The notes: generated by a model from the letters alone, not told the origin. A DNA stretch of 64,000 bases from RYN-230 sp036509255 (GCA_036509255.1 DATCFY010000029.1:62001-126000); one strand, 5' to 3'; positions 1 through 8,050 are shown, counted from the first letter of the stretch. Numbers and translations: made by a program.

Positions 1-474
1 GAGTCCCGGCGCCACTCCCGCAGCAGGTCGGTCTCCCGGAACTGGTCCACCGCCCGGTCCTGGGCCGAGAGCACGAACTGGAGCAACGCCGCGGCCAGCC
101 AGCGGGTCTACGAGTACGCGGTCGAGCCCGCGGTGCTGCAGAACCTCCCCGACCAGGCCCTGCTGCTGGTGACCAGGGGTTCCGGTGGCCCGGTGCTCAC
201 GTCCGTGGAATGCGACCCGGCCATCGTCACAATGCCCCGGGTCAGCACCGCGCCGCTGCCTGATCCGGCCGACGTGCGGCTGCCCGGCCGGGCGGGCAGC
301 GCCGTGCCCGGACCCGACCGGGCCGGCTTGCCCAGCCCGGGTGCCGCGCTTGAGCCGGCTGGCCCAGGTCAGGCGAACCTGGGCCAAACCAGCCCAGATC
401 ACCCGGCCGTGGGTCAGACTGCAGGGGGTCGGACTGCAGGGGGTCAGACCCCAGGAGGGTCACCCTGGCCCTGA
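1..474 (+). CDS. C-terminal part of a putative conjugation-type (TraD/VirD4-like) ATPase
   Basis: The frame is open from base 1 and closes at a TGA at 472-474, so about 157 C-terminal residues are present and the start lies outside the window. The conserved-looking part reads VYEYAVEPAVLQNLP, then LLLV, then VECDPAIVTMPRVS. As I recall, this resembles the end of actinobacterial type IV secretion/conjugative DNA-transfer ATPases. The last 70 residues or so are Pro/Gly/Gln/Ala-rich with short repeats (QTAGGRTAGGQTPGG). No ATPase motif lies inside the window, so the family assignment rests on the tail and on its neighbour. Another secretion-associated ATPase is possible. Confidence 0.45.
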   Translation, partial: ESRRHSRSRSVSRNWSTARSWAESTNWSNAAASQRVYEYAVEPAVLQNLPDQALLLVTRGSGGPVLTSVECDPAIVTMPRVSTAPLPDPADVRLPGRAGSAVPGPDRAGLPSPGAALEPAGPGQANLGQTSPDHPAVGQTAGGRTAGGQTPGGSPWP

Positions 475-495
475 TCCAGCCGGACGAGGAGTGAG

Positions 496-843
496 ATGGA
501 CCCGATCACGCTCATCGTGACCGCGCTGTCGGCCGGGTCCAGGGCGACCCGCCGGGACGGTGCGCCGGCCGCGTTAGCGGAGGCACACGCCGAGCTGACG
601 ACGCTGGCCCGGCAGCGCCTTCAGGGTCGGCCGAACGGCAGCATGGTGCTGAAACAGCACGCGGAGGACCCGGCGAGATGGACCCGGCCGCTGGCCACGG
701 CGCTGGGCGCCGAAGGGGCGGCCGGGGACGCCGGGCTCATCGCGGCCGCGCAGGCTGTCCTCCGGCTGACCGATGCAGCCGGGTCCAGCCGCGGGAAGTA
801 TGCCCTGGACGGGACCAGCCGGCCCGGTCAGGCCCCTGACTGA
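496..843 (+). CDS. small protein of a family that often ends in an amyloid (RHIM-like) motif; motif absent here
   Basis: A 115-residue protein starting 21 bases after the upstream ATPase tail. The N-terminus MDPITLIVTALSAG, the helical A-E-A-H-A-E-L-TTLARQR segment, a KQHAEDPARWTRPL segment and the closing GSSRGKYALD match, from memory, an actinobacterial family found beside secretion and NLR-type genes. Members usually continue from GKYxVD into a Gly/Gln/Asn-rich amyloid motif (VGDGNTQ-like). Here the chain stops after GTSRPGQAPD, so that motif is missing. The 3' end overlaps the convergent DedA gene by about 107 bases. Function is unknown; a signalling adaptor role is inferred only. Confidence 0.55.
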   Translation: MDPITLIVTALSAGSRATRRDGAPAALAEAHAELTTLARQRLQGRPNGSMVLKQHAEDPARWTRPLATALGAEGAAGDAGLIAAAQAVLRLTDAAGSSRGKYALDGTSRPGQAPD

Positions 844-1585
844 CCGGACCACGTGGCGGCCGCTGAACAGGGCCGGCCGTGTGAGGGCCGCCCGTATGAG
901 GACCGCCCGTGTGAGGGCCAACTGCGCGCTCACCGGCGGGGGCGGGCTCAGCGGCGGAGGTGGGCTGAAGGTCGCGGCGGTCCCGGCCCCGCCGGCGGAG
1001 GCGGCGGACGGCCTCGATCACCCCGCTGACCACCACGGTGAGCCCCAGGCCGACCAGCAGCCCGGCCCAGGGCCGTCCCTCGAAGGCCTGCCCGCCGAGC
1101 CGTCCGATGAAGAACGCGTAGCTCGCCCACGCAACCCCGGCGAGGCCGGTGCCGAGCATGAAACTGCGCCGCGGGTAACCGATCAGACCGCAGGTGAGCG
1201 TCACGGCGGTCCGGCCGCCCGGGATGAACCGGCAGGCCACGATGATGCGGGTCCCGTACTCCGCCAGGGACCGCTGCGCCCATTCGCGCCGGTGTTCCCC
1301 CCGCTCGCCCGCGAAGATCCACCGGCTGACGGCCGGGCCGAACCGCCGTCCCACCAGGTAGGCGGCGTTGTCGCCGAGAAACGCGCCCAGCGCGGCCAGC
1401 GCGACCAGGATCGCGATCCGCGGGTCAGTGCCGCCCGCGGTCGCGACGCCCAGGGCGATGACCGCGGTCTCGCTCGGCAGGACCGGGATCAGCGCGTCGA
1501 GCGCGGGCACGAGGACCGCGACGAGATAGGAAACGGGGGAGCTGATGTCCAGCTGGGCCAGACCGATCTGGGTTGGGTCGATCAC
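737..1585 (-). CDS. DedA family membrane protein
   Basis: A 282-residue integral membrane protein of the DedA/SNARE-associated (VTT) family, whose members act as lipid scramblases or flippases. The family core is clear: the VPALDALIPVLPSET region, GAFLGDNAAYLVGRRFG, and CRFIPGGRTAVTLTCGLIG with the conserved FxPGxR arginine. The GTG start at 1583-1585 was chosen because GGAGG lies six bases upstream and because GTGA overlaps the stop of the small upstream gene. The last 70 residues are a hydrophilic tail with GPHTGG repeats that runs into the convergent neighbour; the tail is poorly conserved and might be longer than needed. Confidence 0.85.
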   Translation of the reverse strand: MIDPTQIGLAQLDISSPVSYLVAVLVPALDALIPVLPSETAVIALGVATAGGTDPRIAILVALAALGAFLGDNAAYLVGRRFGPAVSRWIFAGERGEHRREWAQRSLAEYGTRIIVACRFIPGGRTAVTLTCGLIGYPRRSFMLGTGLAGVAWASYAFFIGRLGGQAFEGRPWAGLLVGLGLTVVVSGVIEAVRRLRRRGRDRRDLQPTSAAEPAPAGERAVGPHTGGPHTGGPHTAGPVQRPPRGPVSQGPDRAGWSRPGHTSRGWTRLHRSAGGQPARPR

Positions 1586-1692
1586 CAGCGTCCTCCGCGG
1601 TGCCTCGAACTCAGCACCCGCGCCAGCATGACCGCGAGCGCCGCGCCGAACACGATCCACGGTGCGATCACGATCAGGTCGTTGCCGGTCAT
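1582..1692 (-). CDS. 36-residue single-pass membrane peptide upstream of dedA
   Basis: A short frame, MTGNDLIVIAPWIVFG then AALAVMLARVLSSRHRGGRW, with one hydrophobic segment (about residues 6-26) and a basic tail, so an inside-positive single-span peptide. Its TGA overlaps the GTG start of the DedA gene (GTGA), which implies translational coupling. No known domain. The hydrophobic pattern and the coupling support a real gene; its function is unknown. Confidence 0.55.
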   Translation of the reverse strand: MTGNDLIVIAPWIVFGAALAVMLARVLSSRHRGGRW

Positions 1693-1824
1693 AGCCTCAG
1701 TGCAGCCGGCGGCCGTGCCGGGCGGGTGGAGCTGTTGTGGTGATGGTGTGGAGAGTCGGCTGCCTGCGCGTCCCGGCCTGCTGGCCTGGGTACCAGTCCC
1801 CCGGGGAGAGGCGGGTGAGCGGGG

Positions 1825-2520
1825 ATGGCGGCGACCGTGCTGATCGTGGAGGACGAGCGCAAGCTGCGCGAGCTGGTCCGCTCCTACCTGGAACGGGCCG
1901 GGTTCACGGTGCTGAGCACCGGCTCCGGCGCGGAGGCGCTCACGCTGGCCGCGGCGGCCTCCCCGGACCTGGTCATCCTGGACCTTGGCCTGCCGGACGT
2001 GTCGGGGGAGACTGTCGCCCGCGAGCTGCGCGCAGCCGGTCCCACGCCAATCCTGATGCTGACGGCCAAGAGCACCGAGGAGGACCGGATCCGCGGCCTG
2101 GAAATCGGCGCTGACGACTACGTGACCAAGCCGTTCAGCCCCCGGGAACTCGTGTTGCGGGTCCAGGCGGTGCTGCGCCGCAGCGGCCCGTTGGCGGCAC
2201 CGGGCGTGGCCAGCTACGGCGACGGCGAACTGATCATCGACGAACCGCAGCGCCAGGTCACGGTGCGGGGTGCCGTGGCCGGCCTGACCCCCACCGAGTG
2301 GGGGGTGCTGATGGCGCTGGCCACCGTTCCCGGCCGGGTGTACTCGCGGTTCGAGCTGATCAACCGGGTGCGCGGGTACGAGTTCGAGGGGTACGAGCGC
2401 ACCGTCGATTCGCACGTGAAGAACCTGCGCCGCAAGGTCGAGGAGGACCCGGCCCACCCGCGGATCGTCCAGACCGTGCTGGGCGGCGGTTACCGGCTCG
2501 GCCTGCCCCGCGATGGCTGA
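1825..2520 (+). CDS. OmpR/PhoB-family response regulator
   Basis: A 231-residue response regulator. The receiver domain (residues 3-115) has the acidic pair ED at 9-10, phospho-acceptor D53 in LVILDLGLPD, T80 and K102 in the YVTKPF motif. The C-terminal winged helix (about 130-228) has the family signatures LTPTEWGVL, ERTVDSHVKNLRRKVE and VLGGGYRLG. It is followed by its cognate kinase, whose start overlaps the regulator's end by eight bases. The regulated genes cannot be told from sequence; the downstream SRPBCC/SMR pair is a possible target. Confidence 0.93.
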   Translation: MAATVLIVEDERKLRELVRSYLERAGFTVLSTGSGAEALTLAAAASPDLVILDLGLPDVSGETVARELRAAGPTPILMLTAKSTEEDRIRGLEIGADDYVTKPFSPRELVLRVQAVLRRSGPLAAPGVASYGDGELIIDEPQRQVTVRGAVAGLTPTEWGVLMALATVPGRVYSRFELINRVRGYEFEGYERTVDSHVKNLRRKVEEDPAHPRIVQTVLGGGYRLGLPRDG

Positions 2521-3895
2521 GCCCGCCGCCGCGCAGCCCGGCGGGCCAGCCCGGGGCGGCACCATCGGCCTGCGCCTGGCCCTGGCGTTCCTGGGCGTGG
2601 CACTGGTGGCGATCGCCCTGGTCGCCGGCCTGACCGCCGCGTTCTCCGCCGCGGACGTCTCGGCGCTGGCCGGACGCGAGCGGGCCCAGCTGACCAGCGC
2701 GGTCGCGGTGGCCGCTGGGGCGGCCTGGGACCAGGGGAACAGCTGGGCCGCCGCGGACCTGGCCCCGGTGCTGGACCTGGCCGCGCACACCGGCGCGGAC
2801 GTCCAGATCCGGAACGCGTCCGGGCGGACCGTGGCGTCCTCGCCCGGGTTCGCCAGGCAGTCCGGCGCCCAGCTCAGCAGGCCAGTCGTGGTGCGCGGCC
2901 AGCGGGTGGGGGAGGTCGTGCTCAGGTTCAGCGGAGCGGGCCTGGGCGGCGCGGAGCACAATCTGCGCAGCGCACTGTTGCGGGCCATCGCCGGGACGGC
3001 CGGGCTGGCCGCGCTGATCGCGCTGGTGACCGGCCTGGCCGTGGCCCGGCGGATCACCCGCCCGGTGGAGCGGATCATCACCGTGACCCGGGCTATGGGG
3101 GGCGGGGACCGCGCCGCCCGGGTCGGCCCGGTCGCGGCATCCGGCGAGCTGCGTGAACTGGCCACCGCGTTCGACCAGATGGCGGACACCCTGGACCGGC
3201 AGGAACAGCTGCGCCGCGACCTCGTCGCCGACGTGGCCCACGAGCTGCGCACCCCGGTCGCGATCCTCCAGGCCGGCCACGAGGCCCTGCTGGACGGCGT
3301 GGTCGAGGCGACCCCGGACCAGCTGACCTCGCTGCGCGACGAGGTGCTCCGGCTGGCGCGCATGGTGGACGACCTGCAGACCCTGGCCGCGGCCGACGCG
3401 GCCACGCTGCAGCTGTCGCTGGGCCGTTGCGACCTCGCCGAGGTGACCGCGGCCGCCACCGACAGCCTGGCCGGGCGGTTCGAGGCAGCCGGCCTGACTC
3501 TCGACCGGCAGCTCACCCCGGCCTGGATCATGGCCGACCCGCGCTGGCTGCACCAGGTGGTCACGAACCTGCTCACCAATGCGCTGAAGTTCACCCCGTC
3601 CGGCGGCCGGGTGACTGTCCGGTCCGCGATGACCGCGGCGAAGACCACCGGTCAGGCCGCCGTGCTCCAGGTCACCGACACGGGCGCCGGCATCCCCGCA
3701 GACGAGCTGCCGCACATCTTCGAGCGGTTCTGGCGCGGCCGGCAGGCGGCCCAGATCTCCGGCAGCGGCGTCGGCCTCGCGGTGGCCGCCGAGCTCGCCC
3801 GGGCCCACGGCGGCGAGCTGACCGCCGGCAGCGAGCCCGGGCGCGGGACCGAGATGACGCTCACCCTGCCCGCCGCCGCGCCGCCGGCGGCCTGA
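2513..3895 (+). CDS. sensor histidine kinase (BaeS-type), partner of the OmpR regulator
   Basis: A 460-residue membrane kinase. Transmembrane segments at about 18-43 and 155-178 flank an extracytoplasmic sensor of about 110 residues. A HAMP segment follows (RRITRPVERI), then HisKA with H243 in DVAHELRTPV, then an ATPase domain with the N box (VVTNLLTNALKFTP), the G1 box (DTGAGIP), the F box (IFERFWRG) and the G2 box (GSGVGLAV). The ATG overlaps the end of the regulator frame by eight bases, so the two are coupled. The signal is unknown; the ECF segment has no recognised binding fold. Confidence 0.93.
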   Translation: MAEPAAAQPGGPARGGTIGLRLALAFLGVALVAIALVAGLTAAFSAADVSALAGRERAQLTSAVAVAAGAAWDQGNSWAAADLAPVLDLAAHTGADVQIRNASGRTVASSPGFARQSGAQLSRPVVVRGQRVGEVVLRFSGAGLGGAEHNLRSALLRAIAGTAGLAALIALVTGLAVARRITRPVERIITVTRAMGGGDRAARVGPVAASGELRELATAFDQMADTLDRQEQLRRDLVADVAHELRTPVAILQAGHEALLDGVVEATPDQLTSLRDEVLRLARMVDDLQTLAAADAATLQLSLGRCDLAEVTAAATDSLAGRFEAAGLTLDRQLTPAWIMADPRWLHQVVTNLLTNALKFTPSGGRVTVRSAMTAAKTTGQAAVLQVTDTGAGIPADELPHIFERFWRGRQAAQISGSGVGLAVAAELARAHGGELTAGSEPGRGTEMTLTLPAAAPPAA

Positions 3896-4099
3896 GCTGA
3901 CTGCGGCCTGACTCCCAGCGGGCGCTCGGCGCTTCTTCACCTCGTCACCACACCGGCCGCACAACCCCTGCACCCGGCCCGGGTTACCTGGCCTCGTCGC
4001 CCTGATCCGACACCCCCGAGGTGCGGATCAGGGCGGGCCACCCGCCGCGGTGCTGGCGACAAGTGCTGGCCACCCGCGGCGCCGATCAGAGGAGACGAC

Positions 4100-4699
4100 A
4101 TGACCGCCGCGACCGAGGACCTGCTCCCCAGGCCAACCGGCCCCGTGCTGGCGAATCCCGTGCTGGCCACCCCCGTGCTGGCCACCCCCGTGCAGACCTA
4201 CCGCATCTTCATCCGGGCGGCGCCGTTGGAGATCTGGGATGCGCTGACCCGGCCGGGCTGGACCCAGCAGTACGGCTACCGGGCACCGGCCCAGTACGAG
4301 ATGCGGCCGGGCGGCGCGTACCGGGCGTTCGCCAGCGTGACCATGAAGATGCGCGGCATCTGCGGGGTGATCTTCGACGGCGAGGTCCTCGAGGCGGAGC
4401 GGCCGCGGCGGCTCGTGCAGACCTGGCACGTCCTGTTCGACGCCGCCGCCCGGGCCGAGGCGGGCACCCGGCTGATCTGGGAGATAGCGGAGGGGTACGG
4501 CGGCGTGAGCACGCTGACACTGACGCACGACCTGGCCGGAGCGCCGAAAACGGCCGCGCTGGCCGAGGGGCGGCACCCGGCGGTGGCCGGCGGCTGGGCC
4601 TGGATCCTCAGCGACCTGAAGACGCTGCTGGAGACCGGCCGGCCGCTGGCGGCTGCCCGCCCTGCGCAGCGGTCAAGCCCGCCATGCCTTGGCTGCTGA
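4100..4699 (+). CDS. SRPBCC (AHA1/START-like) domain protein
   Basis: A 199-residue soluble protein whose core (about 32-185) fits the SRPBCC/activator-of-Hsp90 fold: TYRIFIRAAPLEIWDALTRP, the MRPGGAYRAF strand, and a C-terminal helix (GGWAWILSDLKTLLETG). The ATG has AGGAGA seven bases upstream. Residues 14-31 contain a short tandem repeat (VLATPVLATPV) mirrored in the DNA. The stop overlaps the start of the SMR gene by 16 bases. The ligand is unknown; actinobacterial relatives are often paired with regulators, but no ArsR gene is adjacent here. Confidence 0.8.
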   Translation: MTAATEDLLPRPTGPVLANPVLATPVLATPVQTYRIFIRAAPLEIWDALTRPGWTQQYGYRAPAQYEMRPGGAYRAFASVTMKMRGICGVIFDGEVLEAERPRRLVQTWHVLFDAAARAEAGTRLIWEIAEGYGGVSTLTLTHDLAGAPKTAALAEGRHPAVAGGWAWILSDLKTLLETGRPLAAARPAQRSSPPCLGC

Positions 4700-5007
4700 T
4701 CGTGGCCGCCGGGTTCTTCGAGACCGGCTTCGCGGTGCTGCTCAAGCAGAGCGCCCACTTCACCCGGGTGTGGCCCACCGCCGGGTTCGCGGCCTGCGCG
4801 CTGATCAGCTTCGGCCTGCTCAGCCTGGCGCTGCGCCGGCTGGAAGCCGGCCCGGCCTACGCCGTCTGGACCGGCATCGGGGCGGCCGGGACCGCGGTGA
4901 CCGGGATGCTGATCCTGGGCGAGACGGTCTCCGCCGTCAAGCTGGTGTCGATCGGCCTCATCGTCGCCGGCGTCATCGGGCTCAGCCTGTCCGGCGTCAC
5001 GCCCTGA
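4684..5007 (+). CDS. SMR-family transporter, SugE/Gdx-like
   Basis: A 107-residue four-helix small multidrug resistance protein. The conserved membrane glutamate is E13 in AAGFFETGFAVLLKQS. The segment GPAYAVWTGIGAAGTAVTGM and the LILGE motif resemble SugE/Gdx guanidinium exporters more than EmrE. These proteins work as antiparallel or paired dimers, and some actinobacteria encode two subunits; only one is seen here. The start lies inside the end of the SRPBCC gene (16-base overlap) and has no clear ribosome-binding site, so re-initiation is likely. Substrate specificity is inferred from motif resemblance only. Confidence 0.82.
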   Translation: MPWLLIVAAGFFETGFAVLLKQSAHFTRVWPTAGFAACALISFGLLSLALRRLEAGPAYAVWTGIGAAGTAVTGMLILGETVSAVKLVSIGLIVAGVIGLSLSGVTP

Positions 5008-5122
5008 CCAGGGCAGCAGGTGCAGCGGACATCAGCGGCTCGCCACCCCGGCCGCTGGCCACCCCGGCCGTGGTCGGAGGGCTGGCCGGGGGCGGTTTTC
5101 GTTGCGGCGATAAATACCGGTC

Positions 5123-5761
5123 GTGCGCGGCGGGAACCGTGCCCGCCGGCCTGCGGGAGCGACACGCTGTGCGCCTCCCCGGGGTGTTCGCCCGGCTTCG
5201 CTCAAGTGCGGGTCGTCGCCAGCCCGGTCGCTCGGCTTCGTGTCGGAGGCGGTCGCCTGGATTTTCGGCCGGATCAGCGGCGGCCACCGGCACGCCACCC
5301 ACTCCTTCCTGGGCATCGCGGCGTTCACCGCCCTGGCCTGGGTGTCCTGCCATTTCCGGGCCGACTGGGGCGGCAAGGCGGGCCTCGCGCTGCTGATGAC
5401 GCTCAGCGTGTCCGCCGCCCTGGAGGCCCTGCATGTGGCCCGCGGCCACGTCGCCGACCTGGCCGGGATCGCGGTCGCCGCGGCCGAGATCTGGTACGGG
5501 TACGGCCTGCGGTTCATCCCCATCGCGGTGCTGCTCGGCTGCGCCACCCATATCACCGGGGACATGCTGACCGACTCGGGCTGCATGCCCGGCTACCCCT
5601 GGTCCCGGTACCGTTATCACCTGCTGCCGGAGCCGCTGGCCTTCACCACCGGCACCCTTCCCGAGTTGCTGATCGTCGACCCGATCCTGTCCGGTGCGGT
5701 ACTGGCCCTCGCGGTCTGGATCGTTGACCCCGCGTGGCTGCAGTCCCAGTGGCATGCATGA
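5123..5761 (+). CDS. YdjM-type metal-dependent hydrolase-like membrane protein (DUF457), N-terminus probably lost
   Basis: The C-terminal two thirds fit the DUF457/YdjM family: GGHRHATHSFLG, a membrane helix, LGCATHITGDMLTDSG and the tail VWIVDP. Full-length members have about 70 more residues before this, with a GxTH segment and an LPDxDH motif; I see neither in the upstream frame, which instead reads an Arg/Pro-rich stretch typical of non-coding frame. The 5' end of this gene may therefore be replaced, or the gene may start near the GTG at 5240 as a truncated product. The last bases overlap a run of in-frame codons before the next gene. Confidence 0.6.
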   Translation: MRGGNRARRPAGATRCAPPRGVRPASLKCGSSPARSLGFVSEAVAWIFGRISGGHRHATHSFLGIAAFTALAWVSCHFRADWGGKAGLALLMTLSVSAALEALHVARGHVADLAGIAVAAAEIWYGYGLRFIPIAVLLGCATHITGDMLTDSGCMPGYPWSRYRYHLLPEPLAFTTGTLPELLIVDPILSGAVLALAVWIVDPAWLQSQWHA

Positions 5762-5832
5762 GAGGCGGCGGTCGCCCTAGGGTGCTCGGGAGGACGGGCG
5801 CGGGTCCGTTTCCGAGCAGCCAGGAGGCCGGG

Positions 5833-6393
5833 ATGTGGCACGCCCTGTTCATCGAGCAGATCCCGTTCGCGGAGAAGGTCATCCGCACCGTCGCCGTGTA
5901 CGTGCTGATCGCCGTGCTGTTCCGGCTGACCGGCAAGCGCGGGCTCTCGAACCTGAGCACGTTCGACTTCGTCGTCATCTTCCTGCTGTCCAACGTGGTG
6001 CAGAACGCGATCATCGGCAACGACACCTCGCTGACCGGCGCGATCGTCGGCGCCGTCACCCTGGTGACGGTCAATGCGATCGTCAACCGGGTGGTCGCCA
6101 GCAGCGCGACCGCAGCGCGGATCTTCGACGGCCGGCCGACCACGGTGATCCGCGACGGGCACGTGATCCAGCGCGCCCTAGTGCACCTGGGCCTGCGGCG
6201 AAGCGAGATTGACCACGCGGTGCGCGTGCAGAACGGGGATGATGTCAGCGACGTCCAGGACGGCGTCCTCGAGCCCGGCGGCCAGCTCGTGCTGAGCCTG
6301 AAGCAGGCCGAGCAGGGCGCCACCAAGGCCGACCTCGCCAGCTTGCACGATCAGCTCAGCCGGATCGAGAACCTGCTCCGCACGGCCTCGTGA
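5833..6393 (+). CDS. DUF421 (YetF-like) membrane protein
   Basis: A 186-residue protein with three N-terminal membrane spans (about 12-90) and a small cytoplasmic DUF421 domain. Family signatures: TGKRGLSNLSTFDFVVIFLL and NAIIGND, then the STTTVIRDGH-like strand seen as RPTTVIRDGHVIQRAL. The ATG at 5833 is chosen because AGGAGG precedes it, although the frame is open further upstream. The C-terminal helix (KADLASLHDQLSRIENLL) looks like a coiled coil. Function in actinobacteria is unknown; Bacillus relatives are accessory membrane proteins. Confidence 0.8.
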   Translation: MWHALFIEQIPFAEKVIRTVAVYVLIAVLFRLTGKRGLSNLSTFDFVVIFLLSNVVQNAIIGNDTSLTGAIVGAVTLVTVNAIVNRVVASSATAARIFDGRPTTVIRDGHVIQRALVHLGLRRSEIDHAVRVQNGDDVSDVQDGVLEPGGQLVLSLKQAEQGATKADLASLHDQLSRIENLLRTAS

Positions 6394-6418
6394 ATCCGGC
6401 GCCGCTCCTACCTGGGCC

Positions 6419-6940
6419 GTGTCCGAGGGCTGGGCCATCGTCTGGTTCGTCGTCGCCTTCGCGTGCCTGATCAGCATGAATTTCACGGTCCGGCGGTCCG
6501 CCGGGTTCAGCGTGGGGTTGCTGCTGGCCTTCGGCGTGGCGCTGGGGCTGGCCATGGCACCGGCGCTCGTCTACTACGCGAGCACCAACCCCCAGGCGCT
6601 CTGGCAGGCGGGCGGGGCCACCGCCCTGTTCATCGCCGGGTTCGGGGCGGCTGGTTACGCCACCCGGCGGGACCTGTCCGGTCTCGCCCGGCTGAGTTTC
6701 TGGGCGCTCGTCGCACTCGTCCTGTTCGGCATCGTCCTGATCTTCGTCCGCATCCCGCACGGCGAGCTGATCTACTCAGTGCTCGGCCTGGTGGTCTTCG
6801 CCGGGCTGACCATGGTCGACTTCCAGCGGCTGCGGCGCTCGGCGAACGTCGACTCCGCGCCGCTGCTGGCCGCGTCCATCTTCCTGGACGCGCTCAACGT
6901 CTTCCTGTTCTTCCTGCGGATCTTCTCCCGCGGGGACTGA
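6419..6940 (+). CDS. Bax inhibitor-1/YccA-family membrane protein, short at the N-terminus
   Basis: A 173-residue protein with five or six membrane segments. The BI-1 features are GGATALFIAGFGAAGYATRRDLSGL split by a short loop, VLGLVVFAGLTMVDFQRLRR, and the terminal SIFLDALNVFLFFLRIFSR helix with its acidic residue. BI-1 homologues usually start about 50 residues earlier with another span; the upstream frame is open but not similar, so GTG at 6419 is the only reasonable start I see. It begins 26 bases after the DUF421 gene, suggesting co-transcription. It may be a shortened form. Confidence 0.7.
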   Translation: MSEGWAIVWFVVAFACLISMNFTVRRSAGFSVGLLLAFGVALGLAMAPALVYYASTNPQALWQAGGATALFIAGFGAAGYATRRDLSGLARLSFWALVALVLFGIVLIFVRIPHGELIYSVLGLVVFAGLTMVDFQRLRRSANVDSAPLLAASIFLDALNVFLFFLRIFSRGD

Positions 6941-6977
6941 GCTACCCGCAGAGGCTGAGCCGCCGCGGGGACTGAGC
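6929..6977 (+). repeat. 14-bp direct repeat over the BI-1 stop codon
   Basis: CGCGGGGACTGAGC occurs at 6929-6942, spanning the stop of the BI-1 gene, and again at 6964-6977. The two copies are 35 bases apart, so the end of the gene has been duplicated into the intergenic space. No function is proposed. Confidence 0.6.
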
Positions 6978-7109
6978 CATTGACGAGCCAATGCGCCCGG
7001 CCGCACCGGTTAACTTCTCGTCACGTTATTGATGATCGAATTACGGTCATTTAAGATCCGGCTAAGGAGCGGCTGCCCACGGCCGCCCCAAGCGAGAGGT
7101 GACCACCCT

Positions 7110-7997
7110 ATGCACCGTCCTCGTCCTCGTCTGCTTGTCCGCTTCTTAACGGTCAGCGTGCCAGCGCTCGGCCTGCTGGTGGCCTTGGCCCCCGCCGCGG
7201 GCGCCAGCACGGCCGCGCGCGCGGGCACCGCCGCGGCCGCGTCCTCCGGGCCGGCCAGCCGCCGTGCCGCCGCGGTAGCCCGGCAGGCCATCAAGCACCT
7301 GTCGATCGGACAGCACGCCGCCGATCACCGGGTGTCCAGCCCATCGCTCCGGATCAAGGGACTTTCCCAGGTCCAGAGCACGAACTGGTCCGGGTACGCC
7401 GACACGGGCAGTGGCTTCTCCACCGTCACCGGCAGCTGGACGGAACCGTCGGTCAGCTGCACCTCGCAAACGTCCCTCGCGGCGTTCTGGGTCGGCATCG
7501 ACGGCTACAGCAGCAGCTCGGTGGAACAGGACGGCACGCTCGCCGAGTGCTACCGCGGTGCGGCCTACTACTACACGTGGTGGGAAATGTATCCGACGAA
7601 CGCTATTCAGGTCGTCGGTCAGACGCTCCGTGCGGGCGACAGCATCACCGCCTCAGTGGTCCGCAGCGGGACTAGCTATACCCTGAAAGTAACCGATTCC
7701 ACCCGTTCGGCGGACAGTTTCTCGACCACGCAGTCCTGCTCTGGATGCGCCAATTCCAGCGCCGAGTGGATCGCCGAGGCGCCCAGCGGCAGCAGTGGCG
7801 TGTATCCCCTGTCGGACTTCCACAGCTGGACCGAATCGGGCGCGACGGTGAAGGAAGGCTCGACCTCCGGTGTTATCTCGTCCTTCACCGACGACGAGCT
7901 CACCATGATCAATTCCTCCGGTGCCGTCAAGGCCCTGCCCGGGTCGCTTAATGGCAGCGGAAACGGGTTCGGCGTCACCTGGGAGCGCAGTTCGTAG
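7110..7997 (+). CDS. secreted G1 (glutamic) family peptidase
   Basis: A 295-residue exported protein: signal peptide MHRPRPRLLVRFLTVSVPAL to about residue 33, an Ala-rich propeptide-like segment to about 85, then a beta-sandwich of the G1 eqolisin type. The fold starts with STNWSGYA. The catalytic dyad is Q140 in SSSSVEQDGT and E219 in SSAEWIAEAPS, 79 residues apart, close to the 83 separating Q and E in scytalidoglutamic peptidase. Other landmarks are FWVGIDGY and YTWWEMYP. The ATG at 7110 follows GAGAGGTG; a GTG/ATG frame extension to 7029 lacks this signal. Acid-active peptidase is the family expectation. Confidence 0.85.
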   Translation: MHRPRPRLLVRFLTVSVPALGLLVALAPAAGASTAARAGTAAAASSGPASRRAAAVARQAIKHLSIGQHAADHRVSSPSLRIKGLSQVQSTNWSGYADTGSGFSTVTGSWTEPSVSCTSQTSLAAFWVGIDGYSSSSVEQDGTLAECYRGAAYYYTWWEMYPTNAIQVVGQTLRAGDSITASVVRSGTSYTLKVTDSTRSADSFSTTQSCSGCANSSAEWIAEAPSGSSGVYPLSDFHSWTESGATVKEGSTSGVISSFTDDELTMINSSGAVKALPGSLNGSGNGFGVTWERSS

Positions 7998-8014
7998 CCG
8001 GGTTTCAGGCCTGC

Positions 8015-8050
8015 GGGCCCCGCAGTCCGGTGAGCCGGGCCGCGGGGCCC
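8015..8050 (+). terminator. candidate terminator hairpin after the G1 peptidase gene
   Basis: GGGCCCCG at 8015-8022 pairs with CGGGGCCC at 8043-8050, and an inner CCGG/CCGG pair (8027-8030 with 8035-8038) extends the structure. It lies 18 bases after the peptidase stop. No U-tract follows, as is usual in GC-rich actinobacteria. Confidence 0.45.
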
